A stretch of 64,000 bases of DNA from Typhlomys cinereus (taxonomy: Eukaryota > Chordata > Mammalia > Rodentia > Platacanthomyidae), in contig JALPQD010000053.1 of assembly GCA_023101885.1 (NCBI GenBank), positions 6,143,447 to 6,207,446 of the forward strand, given 5' to 3'. The notes under the pieces were generated by a model that saw only the letters and a list, made by a program, of their open reading frames with translations, searched no databases and was not told the DNA's origin. Position 1 is the first letter of the stretch; the number at the start of each line of letters is the position of its first letter. The translations under genes were made by a program, and so were the position numbers. Below, piece by piece: positions 47,199-61,021 of this stretch.

Positions 47199-50100
47199 TT
47201 CACAGGCTAGCACCTCAGAGGTGCTGGAGAGCTGTCACTGTGTGTCACTAGATGACCAGTCACCTTCCTCTCCAGATTAAAGTAGCTGTGGCCGCAGACA
47301 GAGACTGCATCCGCGTCTACCGGCCTCAGATTTCTTCCACCAACTACAACACCCTCACACTGAATGTTAAGACAGAAGAGCCCAACAACCTTCTCTTCTA
47401 CCTCGGCAGCAGCAGCAGCGTAAGTGTCGCTGACTATGAGCGTTTACAAGCGTGGTTATTTCCTCGGTGGACACTTTTGTCCATGAAAAAGCAGTAAGGT
47501 CTTCCTGAAACCACTGATTCTCCTGCCAGGGATCACCTCGGTACCTTGGTGGTGCTTGATGGCTATGGGCAGGAGCGTGGCCTTGCTCCCTGCCATCTTA
47601 ATCCTAAATCATGGGAAGAGAATTCCCACACAGCTCCTGTGAATGCGAGTCAATTATCAGGGCTGCCAGGATCACTCAGGTTCTTCTCGCCAAGGAGATT
47701 TGCAAAGGGCAAGTTCCTTTGGGACTTGATTTAAAAAAAAAAAAAAAAGAACAGAAGGAAAATGTTGAAAGAAAAACAAAACACCCTGTGACTTAATGTT
47801 TAAATTTGGTGGTAAACTCATCCTCACTTATTCCCGTCCCCTCCCCCAGCCTGATTTTCTTGCAGTGGAGACACGATGGGGGAAAGTGGCTTTTCTGTGG
47901 GACCTAGGCTCCGGGTCCACACGGCTGGAATTCCCAGATGTCACCATCAATGACAGCACATGGTACACCGTCCACATAACCAGGTAGCAGAGAACGTTCT
48001 CGGAATAGCTCTCTTCTTTAAACAGTATCTTTCAATGCACTTGTAATATGTGGGGATCAATAGGCATGGAATTTTCTGGAAAGTGGGATTATGAAGAAGA
48101 AATATTTGTTTAGATTAACTGTAAGAATGAGTTTTTAAAGTACTTTTTAGAAGAGAGAGAAGAAGAAGGAGAGAGAATCATAGCACATGTGTGAGGTCAG
48201 AAGTTGGTTCTCTCCTTCCACCATGTGGACTGTGGGGATTGAACTGAAATCCCCAGGTATGCACGCAGACACCCTCTGAGCCATCTTGCCAGCCCAAGGA
48301 GAAGCAGATGGGGCTTCGTACAAAACAGATGTTTGTATGTGTATGTTGACGAGGAAAGCTGACAGTTCTGACCTTTCATGACCTAAGGTTTGGAAACATG
48401 GGCTCGCTCAGCGTAAAGGAGATGATTTCCACTGAGAAGCCCCTGGTGAAAACCAGCAAGTCCCCTGGGACAGCCAAGGTTCTGGACATAAACAACTCGA
48501 CGCTGATGTTTGTGGGAGGACTCGGAGGTCAAATCAAGGTAACTTTTGGAGAGTTCACCTGGCAGGACCGATTGGCCGATTTCACCTGTATGTGAAAAAT
48601 CATCTGCTGGATTGCTGAAGATGTCCTCGGCAGATGTTTGTTAGTTTTACTGTGGAAGATTGTCTGTAGGGTGGAACTGGTTGTAGGATGCAAAGCGTCA
48701 CTGTTAATCACTGGGATAAATGCACAAGAAATGGACAGCGCATTTGCCATTTTGGACTTCTTTTCCAGAGATGACATAAAAGTCAAGCATTCTGTAGTGA
48801 TCTCTGTGAAGTCTCTTTAACTCTGTTCTGCAGCTCTGTTCTGACTCCAGTGGTAGACATGATCTTTGTGTTCAACAAAATATTGTATTGTAGTGATCTG
48901 ACCAGCTATGTGGAGACTGTTTCAGCGCTCTGTGATGGGAGGAAGTTGTCCAGTAGACCCCAAACACCAACCACGTTGTGTGGTCTGATGAAGGAATTCT
49001 TTCTAGCCTGCTGAGTAACTGAGTGGTACTAGCTAAAGCTGAGCATGGTAGTCGTTTATATGCATAATCCCAGGGCTCTGGAGATTCAGGTAAGAGAATT
49101 GAGAGTTCAAAGCCCGCCTGGGCTATGTAGATAGCAAACATCTTCACCCACCCTTAAAACAAAAACAAAACAATTATCATATCCTAATGAGCAGGAAATC
49201 CAGTCTTTGCAAATTGCTTTGCTTTTTCTGAATGTCCTTGAAATTTGCATTTTCTGGATTTGAGTTCCCTATCTCATGGACTTGAGAGTTTATTCCTTTT
49301 TGCCAGCTATGTGTGGGTTATGTGTTTGTTTTTTGTTGTTTGCATTAGAAATCTCCTGACGTGAAGGTTACTCATTTTAAAGGCTGCATGGGAGAAGCCT
49401 TCTTGAACGGAAAATCTATTGGTCTGTGGAATTATATTGAGAGAGAGGGCAAGTGCAACGGCTGCTTTGGAAGGTAACACGTTCTGGGGTTTTAACAGAT
49501 GTTCTGGACAGCTGATAGCTGCTTAAAGAGCCTCCATGCCCATCAGAGAGGGATAGAATGTGTGGTGCCACTCGTGCGGAAGGATATGCTACAGGTCATT
49601 TGCTAATGGCAGCACTGAAGGTTATTTTAAATTTATTTTACTTGTGTGAAAGTCGGTTCTCTCCATTGACCTTTACGATGTACCAGGCATCAAACTCAGG
49701 TGGCCGGGTTTGCACGTTAGTTGATGTTACCCAGTGAGCCATCTCATCTGCTCCATGAGGGTTATTTTTAACTCTTAAAAGAATAACTCTTTTCATTGTC
49801 TTGAAATTACATGTTTTGATATAGAGCATAAAATCTAGAAACATCTGACATCTCAAAAACAACTTTCTGGGGCTGGAGAGGTGGCTCAGGGGTTAAGCCT
49901 CCGCCTTGCAGGTGGAAGGTCCTGAATTCGGATCCTAGACCCCACGTATAGGGGTGGCCTGCATTTCCGGTCCTGGTAGGGCGGAGCTTGTGAATCCCAG
50001 GGCAGAGTAAACAAGGAGGATGTGGAAGCGTCCATGGTGGTTCCCGAATTCGTCCTTGGTTCTACACATACATACATACATACATACACACATGCACACA

Positions 50101-53100
50101 CATGCATACATGCACAATTGAATAAATAATAAATAAAAAAAATAAAAAAACAAACAAACAACTTTCTGTCTCAGATGTCCACAATTAAGTCCTTGGTAAA
50201 TCACCATATAGTTTTATTCTGAAAATTCTTCTAAGATGTGTGTGTGGCCTGGTGGAAGCGGGGCGGCCTGTATTTCTGGTCCTGGTAGGGCGGAGTCTGT
50301 GAATCCCAGGGCAGAGTGGAGGCGATCCATGATGGTTCCCTTTCACCTGTGGTTCTACACACATGCATACACACACACACACACACACACACACAATTGA
50401 ATAAATAAAAAAAAGGAAAAAAGGTGTGTATGTGTGCGTGTGTGTGTGGTATATATGTGGTATGTATATGTATGTTGTGTTGCTTGTTGTGTGTGTTGTG
50501 TGTTGTATGTTATGTATATATGCTATGTGTGGTGTATGTGTATAAGTGTGTATAGTTGATTCTTATAGATAAGTACTTTTCCTACTTCTAACCAAGTTCT
50601 ATAAAACTGGAAATAGAGTGTATTTAGAAATGAAGACTAGCTAACATCTTTTTGCAAATATTTATGTGATAGGAGAAATATAATAGCTTCATCTCACCAA
50701 ATTCATCTTCCCTTCATCGGAAATAGCCCTGGGTCCCCTAAAGTATAGAAGACTTATCTGTATTCTTGTTCTTAGCAATTAGGACCCCAGATTGCCTTTT
50801 GTCTTTGGAGAAAGTCACACGTGGTGCCACCTCATACTTGCTGAGGCGTCTCTGCTGAGGGATATCTGTAATTAGCAAGGTGCCGACAAGATCATTGTTG
50901 GCAGCTGTGTCAGTGAGAAAGTCACAGCGCTTCCATCGTCAGGTTTGTTTTCTCACATGGCTCCGCTGGATTTTTGCAGTGAAAGCTTTTATTTGCTGAG
51001 CACCCTCTCTCCAAGGAAGATCCAGAATTAGCACCTGGTTCCATACTGGATCAGTGACTGCAGCCAAAGTTCATCTTGATAAGTAAAATGAGCATGTTAG
51101 GGCTTGTTTGTGGAGGGAAGGACTCGAGTCCCCCTAACCCTGCACCCCACCACTGCCACTGTGCTCTTGTCTTATGTGGCTCTGGGTTTCCAGCAGAACT
51201 GATGTTGTTAGGGTCCAGTTTCTCCCCAAAGACCACCCGAGACACGTGTGCAAAAGCAAGAGCGTTTATTCAATCAGCGTACTGGGGTCCACCAGAGGAT
51301 GAACAAAATGGTGACCAGGAACAAAGGGAGCTTGCAGCTTCTATAGCCCCATAGGGAAGCTCTTCTAGCGGTACGCCGTCTCCCTGAGAACGATTGGCTC
51401 AAGCATAGTCACATTCTCGTGGTATGCTGTCTAGAAACCCTACTGGTCCCACCTGCCTGTATGTAGGGAATGTGTGTGTGTCCCGAATGTGTGTCATGAT
51501 TTGTATCTCAATTGGCCTTTTCCCTGATTGGTTGGTCCCAGCCCAAGGACTTATATGGTCCATGGAGCCGAGGAGCCTGGGAGCCTGGGCGGAGTCTGTC
51601 ATGGAGTAAGGCTAGTCCTCTAAGCCAGGTGCCTTCAATGTGAGCCTGGGTTCTGAGCAGGCTGAGACGACCTAAGGCCCAGATGAAACCAGACTCCAGA
51701 GAAGCTCCGGTGCATGCGCGCTCCTTCTTTCTCCTTATGGGGACTGTGCTGGTCTCTTACAAACACTGACTGTGGCAAGGATGGCTTGATCTGCGCCATC
51801 AAACCAGCTAAACGGCCACTTGCGCAAGACACAATCACACTGGCTAGGCTTGAGAAGCCAATCTCTCTACCCCAGTAGTTTGCTTGGGCAGAATCTTGGT
51901 TGCTGAAGCCTTTGGGCTGCAAAGAGCACTGAGTGTGAAGTGTAGGTTTCTCAGACTCCTGGTCCAGGTCAGCCACCGAATCTCCTTAGAACTTTGATAT
52001 ATTCTCTCTACCTCACTGAGGTTTGGTTTCTTCTACAACCTCAATAGAGGGGAAAGAGTAATCATGCTTGTCTTATCCATTTCCTAAATTAACAGGCAGT
52101 GTGTATTACACAAAAGTACTTTAAAAGTTGTGTTGCACAAAAAGCGCTTTATAAAGCTGAAACATTGCCCTGACACTCATCATTCCAACAACGATAAAAT
52201 ATTCTTGTGATTATTTTCTTGATAATTACTGCGGATATGTGTGTGAAGGGGAGGAACTTCTGTGAACTTGTGAAAGAATCAGTTTCTGGAATATAACCTA
52301 ATCATTATAATGAGCACATGTATCCAGAACCTCTAATCCAGCAATTGTTTGTTATGCGTGTGTTTTGCACAGTGTCTTCCCAGAAATTTAATAAATCTAA
52401 CAAGCAATAGACCCCAAGTCCAAGGGTCTGTCATCTTAACTTTAGCCACTTGAATGATGAGTGTTGAGTCTTTTGCTGGAGTAAGAAGCTCACTCACCTT
52501 CTACGTGGCCTCTGGTTCTATTCTTCAAGATGCCTGCCCTTCCACAAGTTATACTTGATACCGGGGAAAGTTCAAATTCATACCTGCAAACTAGCTGAGT
52601 TTCACTTATAAGCCTTGTTTTAAAGCATCGTGGCATATTCCAAATGAGTCGCTTTGCAACTGAGTTGTATACCAAGTCAGTCTTTAATGTGTGAAGAGAC
52701 AAAACCAGATCATACTCTGATCTGTTTGCGTATCATGCGTAACCCACTGAAGGCCGCATATCCACCTCAAGACAAGAGACAGGCCTTTACCATCGTCCTG
52801 AAGATTTTTGAGGATGTCAGTGATGTTGGGAGTTTTTCGTAAGAGAGCCCCTCTCATACATATGTGTTCCTATAATGTCATAGCTAGTACAAGCAAAGAG
52901 TGGTGAGTGCCATTCTGAAGGTACTGGAAGTGAGAAAGGATGGTTTTATCAAAGGAAGTTAGAGCAAATGAACACACAGATGTACCTGATAAATAGAAAT
53001 ACTCATGAGGACTGCATTCTTATAAACAAATCCCATTTCCCTGCAGTGAATTCAACTTGAATTACGTTTCCTTACAAAGTAGTTGGACACTTCCCTGCAT

Positions 53101-56100
53101 GGTTTTGTGGCAAATACCTTGTTGAAGAAAGGTCAGCTTTTACTTATCTGAAATGTTTGGGGCTATGAATACTTTGCACTCTGTTGTCTATCTTTCTTTA
53201 TGAATATTTTTACACTTGTATAAATGTAACAGTCTCTCGCTTTCTCTCTCTATGTGTATATGTGGAATTCCATTGCACAAAAAAAATCCTTGATGAGGAT
53301 TGTTAACATATGCCTAGTTGTTTCAATGCATTTATATGTGTGTTTGTGTGTACTTTATAAATTTGAAACTCACAAGTGATTTTACAAAACCTCTGTACTC
53401 ATTTTGTGCTTGAAACAGCATTTCCAGGTGTAAAATGTGTCTTCGTGGCCCCCTTTGCTTTGCAGCACGCAGAATGAAGACTCTTCCTTCCAGTTCGACG
53501 GGAGCGGCTATTCCGTCGTGGAGAAGACGCTGCGGACCACCGTGACTCAGATCATACTGCTCTTCAGCACCTTCTCGCCCAACGGGCTGCTGCTCTACCT
53601 GGCTTCAAATGGCACTGTAAGAATCTTTATGTGTCCTGGAGCCCACACATTTGGACGTTTACATGACTTTGAGTTTATTTGTGTTCTCTCTTTTCTTTTC
53701 CTGGGGAGATGTGAACAAATGTCCATTTGTCCAGCAGCAAGGAGTCCACCCTCTAGCTTGGTGAGCCAGCGAGCTCTAGGGTTTACTTCCAGGAGGATAG
53801 GGAATTAACAATGTGACCTCGAACATCTGCCACACCCAGAAGTCTCACCCCAGCTTAGGGGGTGGTTTTCTAAAAGCCATGTAGATGAAATCCCCCCTTC
53901 ATAGCCTTCCATGTCCCACGCACTATAACACTCATGACCACATGCAGCTGGAGAGAATTTCACACCACTGGGAAGGGAAGAGCAGAAGGAGCAAGGGCAG
54001 TTCAGATGACAGTCACTTCTGTGTTTTCTGACAAAACATTACGAGCCCAGACTTGCCAGGGTCTCATGCAGGTAGTCACAGCTGTTGGCATAGACATGAT
54101 CACAGCCTGTACCCTGAAGATGTAGTTTTGTTGTACAAAAATGTTCGATGGGGACTTGTTAATATAATATATACCTATTTGTACTATATGGTTTCCTCGA
54201 ACATACGCTAAAGTAATATAGGTTCCCCTCTGAAGGTCATTTATTTATTAATACAAATTCATGAAGAACTTTGGTAAAAGCACTAAGTAGAAACACACCT
54301 TCCAGTCAGTATAGTACCAACTATACACTTGCTATTAAATTTCAGTTCAAGCACTGGGGATGTGCTCAGTGGTGGGGCGCTTCCTTACCATGGGAAAGGC
54401 CCTGGATTCAATGCCCAGCACTGCCAAATTTTTTTCTTTACTTTAAATAATGTCTTGCCCATTGTTCAGTGTGCCCACAGTGGTCTTGTTGGGCTTTCAC
54501 CTGCAGGAAGGGTCTCCTCTGCTGGCCCAGTATTCAAATCTCATGTTCAGAACTGGCTCATTTATCAATCAAAATGAAAATCTCAGGTGTAGCAGTTACT
54601 CTGCATTGTTGCTGATAAATTCACAACCAAACCACTTATGGGAACAAAGGGCGTTTATTCTGGCTTATGATTGCCTGGTTACAGTTTTTTGTCCAGCTTG
54701 GCAAGGGAACCCACTCCTATACCAGGGCCAAGGGAACGGACCACACTAAACCCAGGGGACTGCTGAGAGGGACAGTTCTCACTTGCCAGACCAGTTTATC
54801 CGGCCAAGTAAACGAAGAAACGGAAAGAGCATCACCGCCCCTCGCCGGTTCCCTGCATCTCATTCACCTGTCCAGGGCCTAGTCCCACCCGCCACAACTA
54901 GCCTTCCCCATCAGCTAGACAGTGTCCTGGAGTCTTGCTTGGGACCTGACTCAACCTAATTCTCTACAAATGTGCCCAGAGCTCGAACCCTCAACCATCA
55001 AGTTGACACCTGTATCTAACTATGACATTCAAAGATTCTACTTTTTTTTTTTTTTTTTTTTTTTTTTACTGAACTGTGGATTTTGGTGACAAAGAATCAC
55101 AGTTCATTTCTATCTAGCAGTGTTCTGGAAAAATCATATGGGACATTTTCACTTGCTGATAATAGATCTCACTACGAGGCCAGAACCAGTAAAAACTTCC
55201 TGTTGTTCCTTACTTGGGGGGAAAGGAAGTCTTGGGATAAGGTGTCCCACATGTGCTCTTCTTCTCTTTACAGAAGGACTTTCTGTCCATCGAGCTGGTC
55301 CAGGGCAGGGTCAAAGTTATGGTGGACCTGGGTTCAGGGCCTCTCACCCTGATGACGGACAGACGCTATAACACTGGACTCTGGTACAAAATCGCCTTCC
55401 AGAGAAACCGGAAGCAGGGTAGGTGCGCAGACAGACCCCTCCATGCGGGTTGACCTCTGGAGCGTTGTCCAGAGAACCCTCTGGAATTGGCAGTCTTTGT
55501 TCTCCTTTGGCTTCTTGGGTGTATCCTGACGTTGGAGTTTGTCACTTTGCACACTCAACCCTGGGTCATGATGCCATTCTTAGGCAATGTTCTAACTGAA
55601 GGCCCCCATGGTCTTTGGGTGTTGAAGCAACAGGGTTCCCACTGTGCTGGAAGAATATCCAACTTGATTGTCTGGCTTCACAGATGCTGAGTTGGAAGCA
55701 GAAATCAGATTGGTTATATTTTCTCCCACACTCCAACTGTCCCCATTCAACAGTTGTTGGTCTGCAACAATGTGTGTTCTGGCTGTATTGACTTTCCTAG
55801 AGCGGCTCATTCTCCTTCCTTGGTAGTGAAGGTCACATCTGCAGAATGTACACCAGTAGCCTCTGGGAAAGCAGTTGGGGGCAGTTGTCTGCGCTTCCTT
55901 TGCTGCAGGAAGTGATTCTCGTGTGACCTCTTCCTTCTGTGTAGGACTCCTAGCAGTGATCGATGCCTACAACACTCGTGACAAGGAGACCAAGCAAGGG
56001 GAAACTCCAGGAGCCTCTTCCGACCTCAACCGACTAGACAAAGATCCGATTTATGTGGGCGGGCTGCCTCGCTCAAGAGTCCCGAGGTACGACATGAAGC

Positions 56101-59100
56101 TGCAGTGCTTTCAGGCTTCTAGTAACCAAGAGCATGTGCCCAGAGTGCCCCAAACTCAGGGGCACGAACTGCAGAATCATGTGCTCTCCCAGGGCTCATC
56201 CACGGGGCTGGGTCGGCTCACTGGGGTGTCTTGGAAATTTCCAATCCCTGTTTTCTAGGCCGGAATTATAGGTGACCCACCACTCCCATACAGAATTATA
56301 TGTGTGATCTGGGGATTTGAACTCAGGTCCTTTACTGCTTAGCTTCTCCCCCTGGCCTTTTGGTCTGCATTTGATGAGTGTGTTCAAATCCCCATAAGAT
56401 AACAAGCGCATTTCATGCAAGTAACCACCAAGGAGACAGACTTAGTACATCAAATCCCTCTCTCTGATCCTAAGCCGGTCGAAGCTGAAGTCCTTGACAT
56501 CTGGAAGGGGGCGCCAGATGTTGTTCCTTCACGGCAATGCATGGAGAGCACATTCCTGCTGTTTTTCAAAAGCAGGATAAAAAAAAAAAAAACAGTGTTC
56601 ATCGCAGTTGCTTTTCTGTCGTTCCCTGCAGGAAAGGGGTCACCAGCAAAAGCTATGCAGGCTGCATCAAGAATCTAGAAATATCCAGGTCCACCTTTGA
56701 CTTGCTCAGAAATTCCTACGGAGTGAGAAAAGGCTGTGTGCTGGAGGTAGGAAGTAGTCTCGGGAGTGATTGAAATGAGTCAGTTGATCCACTTTGCTGA
56801 GTAGCAGAGTCTCAGCCAGTGGATGGGTAGGAAAGAGGGAAGTGGGCATATGTCCCACCTGCAAGCTGTCCTCACCTCACCCTCTGCTACAGCCCATCCA
56901 GCGTGTGAGTTTCCTCAGAGGTGGCTACGTCGAGTTGCCGCCCAAGTCTCTGCTGCCAGAGTCGGAGCTGCTGGTCACATTCGCCACCAGGAACAGGAGT
57001 GGCGTCATCATGGCCGCTCTTGGCAAGGATCCAGAGAGGCAGGGCCGGTCCCAGACCCACGTGGTGAGTCAATTCCGGAATCCCTGGTGGACCATGTCTG
57101 ACTTGCGTGCATTTATTGTAGCTGTGTTCCCAGTCGGCTATACTTATTCTTAGTAATGAGATTTCCTGTGTGATCTGGTCTGCCTTCCACATCTAGCGAC
57201 TGAGTACAAAGCTCTTTGCTATTTGATTCTGAGCTACTACTTCCAAGGGCGCCTCTGAATTTCCACCTATGTGCTTTGCTTGTTGCTCTTCACACTGGGG
57301 GTGGGGTGGGGCTGTGATAGGCCAAGGTGGCTCAGCAGAAAAGGTAACAGTTTTTCAAAGTTTCATTCCATACGAGAGCATTTCACCCTACTCTCTGTTC
57401 ACCTTCGCACTCGTGTCTGAGAAGGAACTTGAAGAACACTGTATGTCATTTCAGTACGTAGAGCCTGCGCACATAGGATTTGGAGGAGGGTACGATACTC
57501 TCTGTTTCATCAGATGCCCTGCAGGCATTGCTGTTTCTTGTCATTTGCTGAACAACAACACATTCGCAGAGCCTGATTCAACTGGCCAAGGTCACATAGC
57601 CGTTACTTGTAGAGAGCCAAGCCCACACCACAGTCTGCAGACCCAGATGCGGTGTGGGCTCACCATAGCCTGGATTGGTTTGCAGGTTTCATCCATGGAC
57701 TTTATGTAGACGAAGTGAAATGCACATAAAAGTGGCCCTTTCAAAATGAGCCATCAGTAGCAATTAGTGGGGTCACATTGTTACAAAGTCACCTCCTTTC
57801 TCTAGTAACAGATGTTTTCATCATCCGGATTATCAACTTGCTCCCCAAAAAGAGTCACTTTCCATCCCCACCCCACTCCTGCCAGTTAACAACCTGCCTC
57901 TTTCTCTCTGAATCAATGAACTGCTGTGGAAATCCCATGAATCTAGACTCACAGAAGATGCGATCTCTGATGGGCTTTACTTCGGGTATTTTTAGGGTTC
58001 ATCTTCCTTATAACACATATTGACCATCTATTCTTTTTTTATTGCTGAATAATGTTTCTCTGGAAAAGAGATTAATAGGAATAAATATGCAATAAACAAA
58101 AAATACTATATGGCCAGAATTTCCAACCGTAAGTGTAGACCCAGAAGAACAGAAACAGGGTTCAAATATTGCTTCACACATGTTCACCATAGCATTAATT
58201 ATAATAGCCAAAGGCACAACTACCCAGTCAGTGCTGCGAATGAACTGATGAAATCAGGTGTGCACACACTGAGAAATGTTTGGAGAACAGGGCACTGTGT
58301 GTGCTTGTGGAGCCTAAACAGGACTTCCAGAATCTTCCTGCGTCGCTCTACCTCCATCTTGTTTTTCTCTGGGGATTCCGAGACTACACTTTCCAGGGCC
58401 AGAAATGTAGGCTGCCACAACTTCCAACAGGCAGTTTTACATGGGATCTGGGATCGGCTTGTAAGGCAAAGACTTTAACTCCTGAGCCATCTTTCCAGCC
58501 TTCTTTTCCAGTCTTAACTGGTTTTCTCAATAATCATTTCTCTTACTAAGCCAGCAAAAAGGGATGGTTATCATCCAGTGTTAATATTTCAGTCATCCTG
58601 GTGGCTTTACGAACTGTTACATGTATTTCCAGTGTGAGAAAAAAAAAATATAAACGAGCCAGCAAGATGGCTCAGCAGTAAAGGCATTTGCCTCCAAAGC
58701 TGATGATCTGAGTTCACTGACCAGAACCCACATGGTAGAGAGTAAAAAGTATAAATTGTCCTGCCCACACACATATACCCCCATCTTCAGACTCTTCAAA
58801 TTCTTGTTAGAAGCAATTCCACACCTGAAAAGAAACTTTGATTACATGGCCTCATGTATGATTATTAAAATTAAAAGCCTCTTAAAGTTTCCTTAATTGG
58901 GAGATAAAGCTCAGGAGTTAAGCTTCGACCTCACAAGCAGAAGGACCTGAGTTTGGATCCCAGATTCCCTGTAAAAATGCTGATGGAAATGGCGGTGATT
59001 TGCACTTCTGACCCTGGAAGACAGAGTCTGGGAAACTCCACAGCAATGCAAAAAGGTGGTAGAACAATCCAGGGTGATTCCTGAAATCAACTTTGGACCT

Positions 59101-59140
59101 CTGTAGGTACACACAGGGCCTTCTGATATACATAGATACA

Positions 59141-59190
<50 letters not shown>

Positions 59191-60973
59191 CTCTTACTCA
59201 CAGACATGTATGCAAAAAAAGAAAAAAAAACCTTAATGAACCAATAAATCCTATGCACTAGCATCATGTAGCAGTAAATACTAGCCACAGAGCTTTGTTT
59301 AACATATATGTGTATGTTTGTGTGTGTGTTTGCGTACAAATTATATGAACAGGGATTAGAAAGCAACCTTCCAAATTTACAATAGTTGTCCCAGATTGCA
59401 AAAAAAAAAATTGTTTACCTTGTGTTAATATACCTACATCTATGTAAGATGAAAGGATTTAAGAATCCTTTACTGATGTGTTGTTTTGGGGGGTCTGCAT
59501 CCTTCCTAGCCCTTCTTTTCCATCATGCTGATTGAAGGCCACATTGAGGTGCATGTCAGCTCCGGGGATGGGACCAGCCTGAGGAAGGCACTGCTGCACG
59601 CTCCCATAGGCTCCTACAGTGACGGACAAGAACATTCTCTCTCCTTGGTTAGGAACGCGAGGTAAAGTAGCTTGTGTGTGTTTGTATCATGACTGCAGTA
59701 GGAACTTTGCAGGCCACTCGCTGCGGATCGGTGACTGAGATACGTGGTGAGACTTCACTTAGCAGTCATAGCACTTAGCATTTCAAAGTAACTTGAGTAA
59801 CAAACTTGAGTTCTTTCCTGAGAATCATTTTCATTTGCTTGCTAGTAATATTTATGAAATTTTCTTGATTGTGGATCTTAACTTTGTCCTTTACTTGAGT
59901 CCAGAATTAATTGTTTCTAAATTGGACTAATGCTGTGGTGAGTCATATGGTGACATTAGTCACCTGAATGCTGAATAATATATCAGCATTCTGATGTGCT
60001 CCCTTGAAACTTAGAGAGACTATTTTGAACACACTAATCTTCATCATAGGTAATATATATATACACACACATAGTTACTTTCAAAAATCAATTTTGACAA
60101 TATTTAGTAGGATTTCATTTCTTCACGTAGAATGTCCAACTGTAGATTTTCATTTTCAAGATTTGCCTTTTTATTCACCCATATCCTGCTAAGATTTATC
60201 TTTAGGCAAAGGGGTTTTCCCCCAAAGAACCTGCTAGGATTGTGTGTGGAATGGAATTAGTGTCTTGTGTATTCAAAGGCCTCTTTTCTCTTCTGACCCT
60301 TAGAGCCATCACAGTGCAGCTAGACGACAGCAGTCCTGTGGAGATGAGGTTGGCTCCATCCGCAGAGAGAAAGACGATAAACATATCCAACCTGTATATA
60401 GGGGGACTTCCTGCAGGAGAGGGTGTACGGATGCTCAAAATGAGGTCATCTTTCCATGGCTGCATCAAAAACTTGATATTCAACATGGAGTAAGTGTAAC
60501 AGGGCTTGCGGCAGGTTTCTGCACTTTCTCCCGTCTGTGGACTTGTGCCAACGCTGGTCTGCCATCTAAACTTAGCTATTGGAGATGGCCTAAATTCCTC
60601 AAGTCTTCACTAACATGTAACAGTGTCATGAAAATCTCCAGTAGAACTTGTAGGATTAACATGGTAGATGATATTTTAACGATATTTTAAGAAAAAAGAG
60701 TCACTGATCATGAGCTCCGTGGATTTGTCAGTAAACAGCTGGTGTTAAAATATATTGTAGATGGGTGGGGAGATGGCCAGTGGTTAAAGTCTTCCTCGAA
60801 AGCAAAAGGACCTGAGTTCGGATCTCCATGTGTTACTTTAAAACAGCTAGGAGGAATGGTGGTGGCCTATACTTCAAGTCCTGGATGACGTAGCCTAGAA
60901 ATCCTTAGAGCAAAGTAATAAGGAGATCAAGCAATTCAGTATGAATCCAGATGTCACCCTTGGGCCACCACAG

Positions 60974-61021
<48 letters not shown>

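Larger units (their letters stand above)
45655..47275 (+). other. Intron 29
   Basis: Carries a B4-like SINE, a B1 and a (GA)n run. 45655-46680 appears unique and unrecognised. Confidence 0.75.
49474..53465 (+). other. Intron 33
   Basis: A 4-kb intron with a reverse B2, two family A SINEs in direct orientation, a TG region and a solo LTR. 50570-51200 and 51770-53465 are mostly AT-rich and unrecognised; part of the former may be conserved, see findings. Confidence 0.75.
53617..55273 (+). other. Intron 34
   Basis: Carries an ID-like SINE and a family U copy followed by a poly(T) run. 53617-54345 is unrecognised. Confidence 0.75.
57064..59509 (+). other. Intron 38
   Basis: Contains reverse and direct family A SINEs and a B2. 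57064-58265 and 59235-59509 are unrecognised. Confidence 0.75.

Noticed and set aside
51203..51765. Full endogenous retrovirus around the LTR
   Set aside because: No primer-binding site, polypurine tract, viral frame or second LTR was seen in the flanks, so only a solo LTR is claimed.
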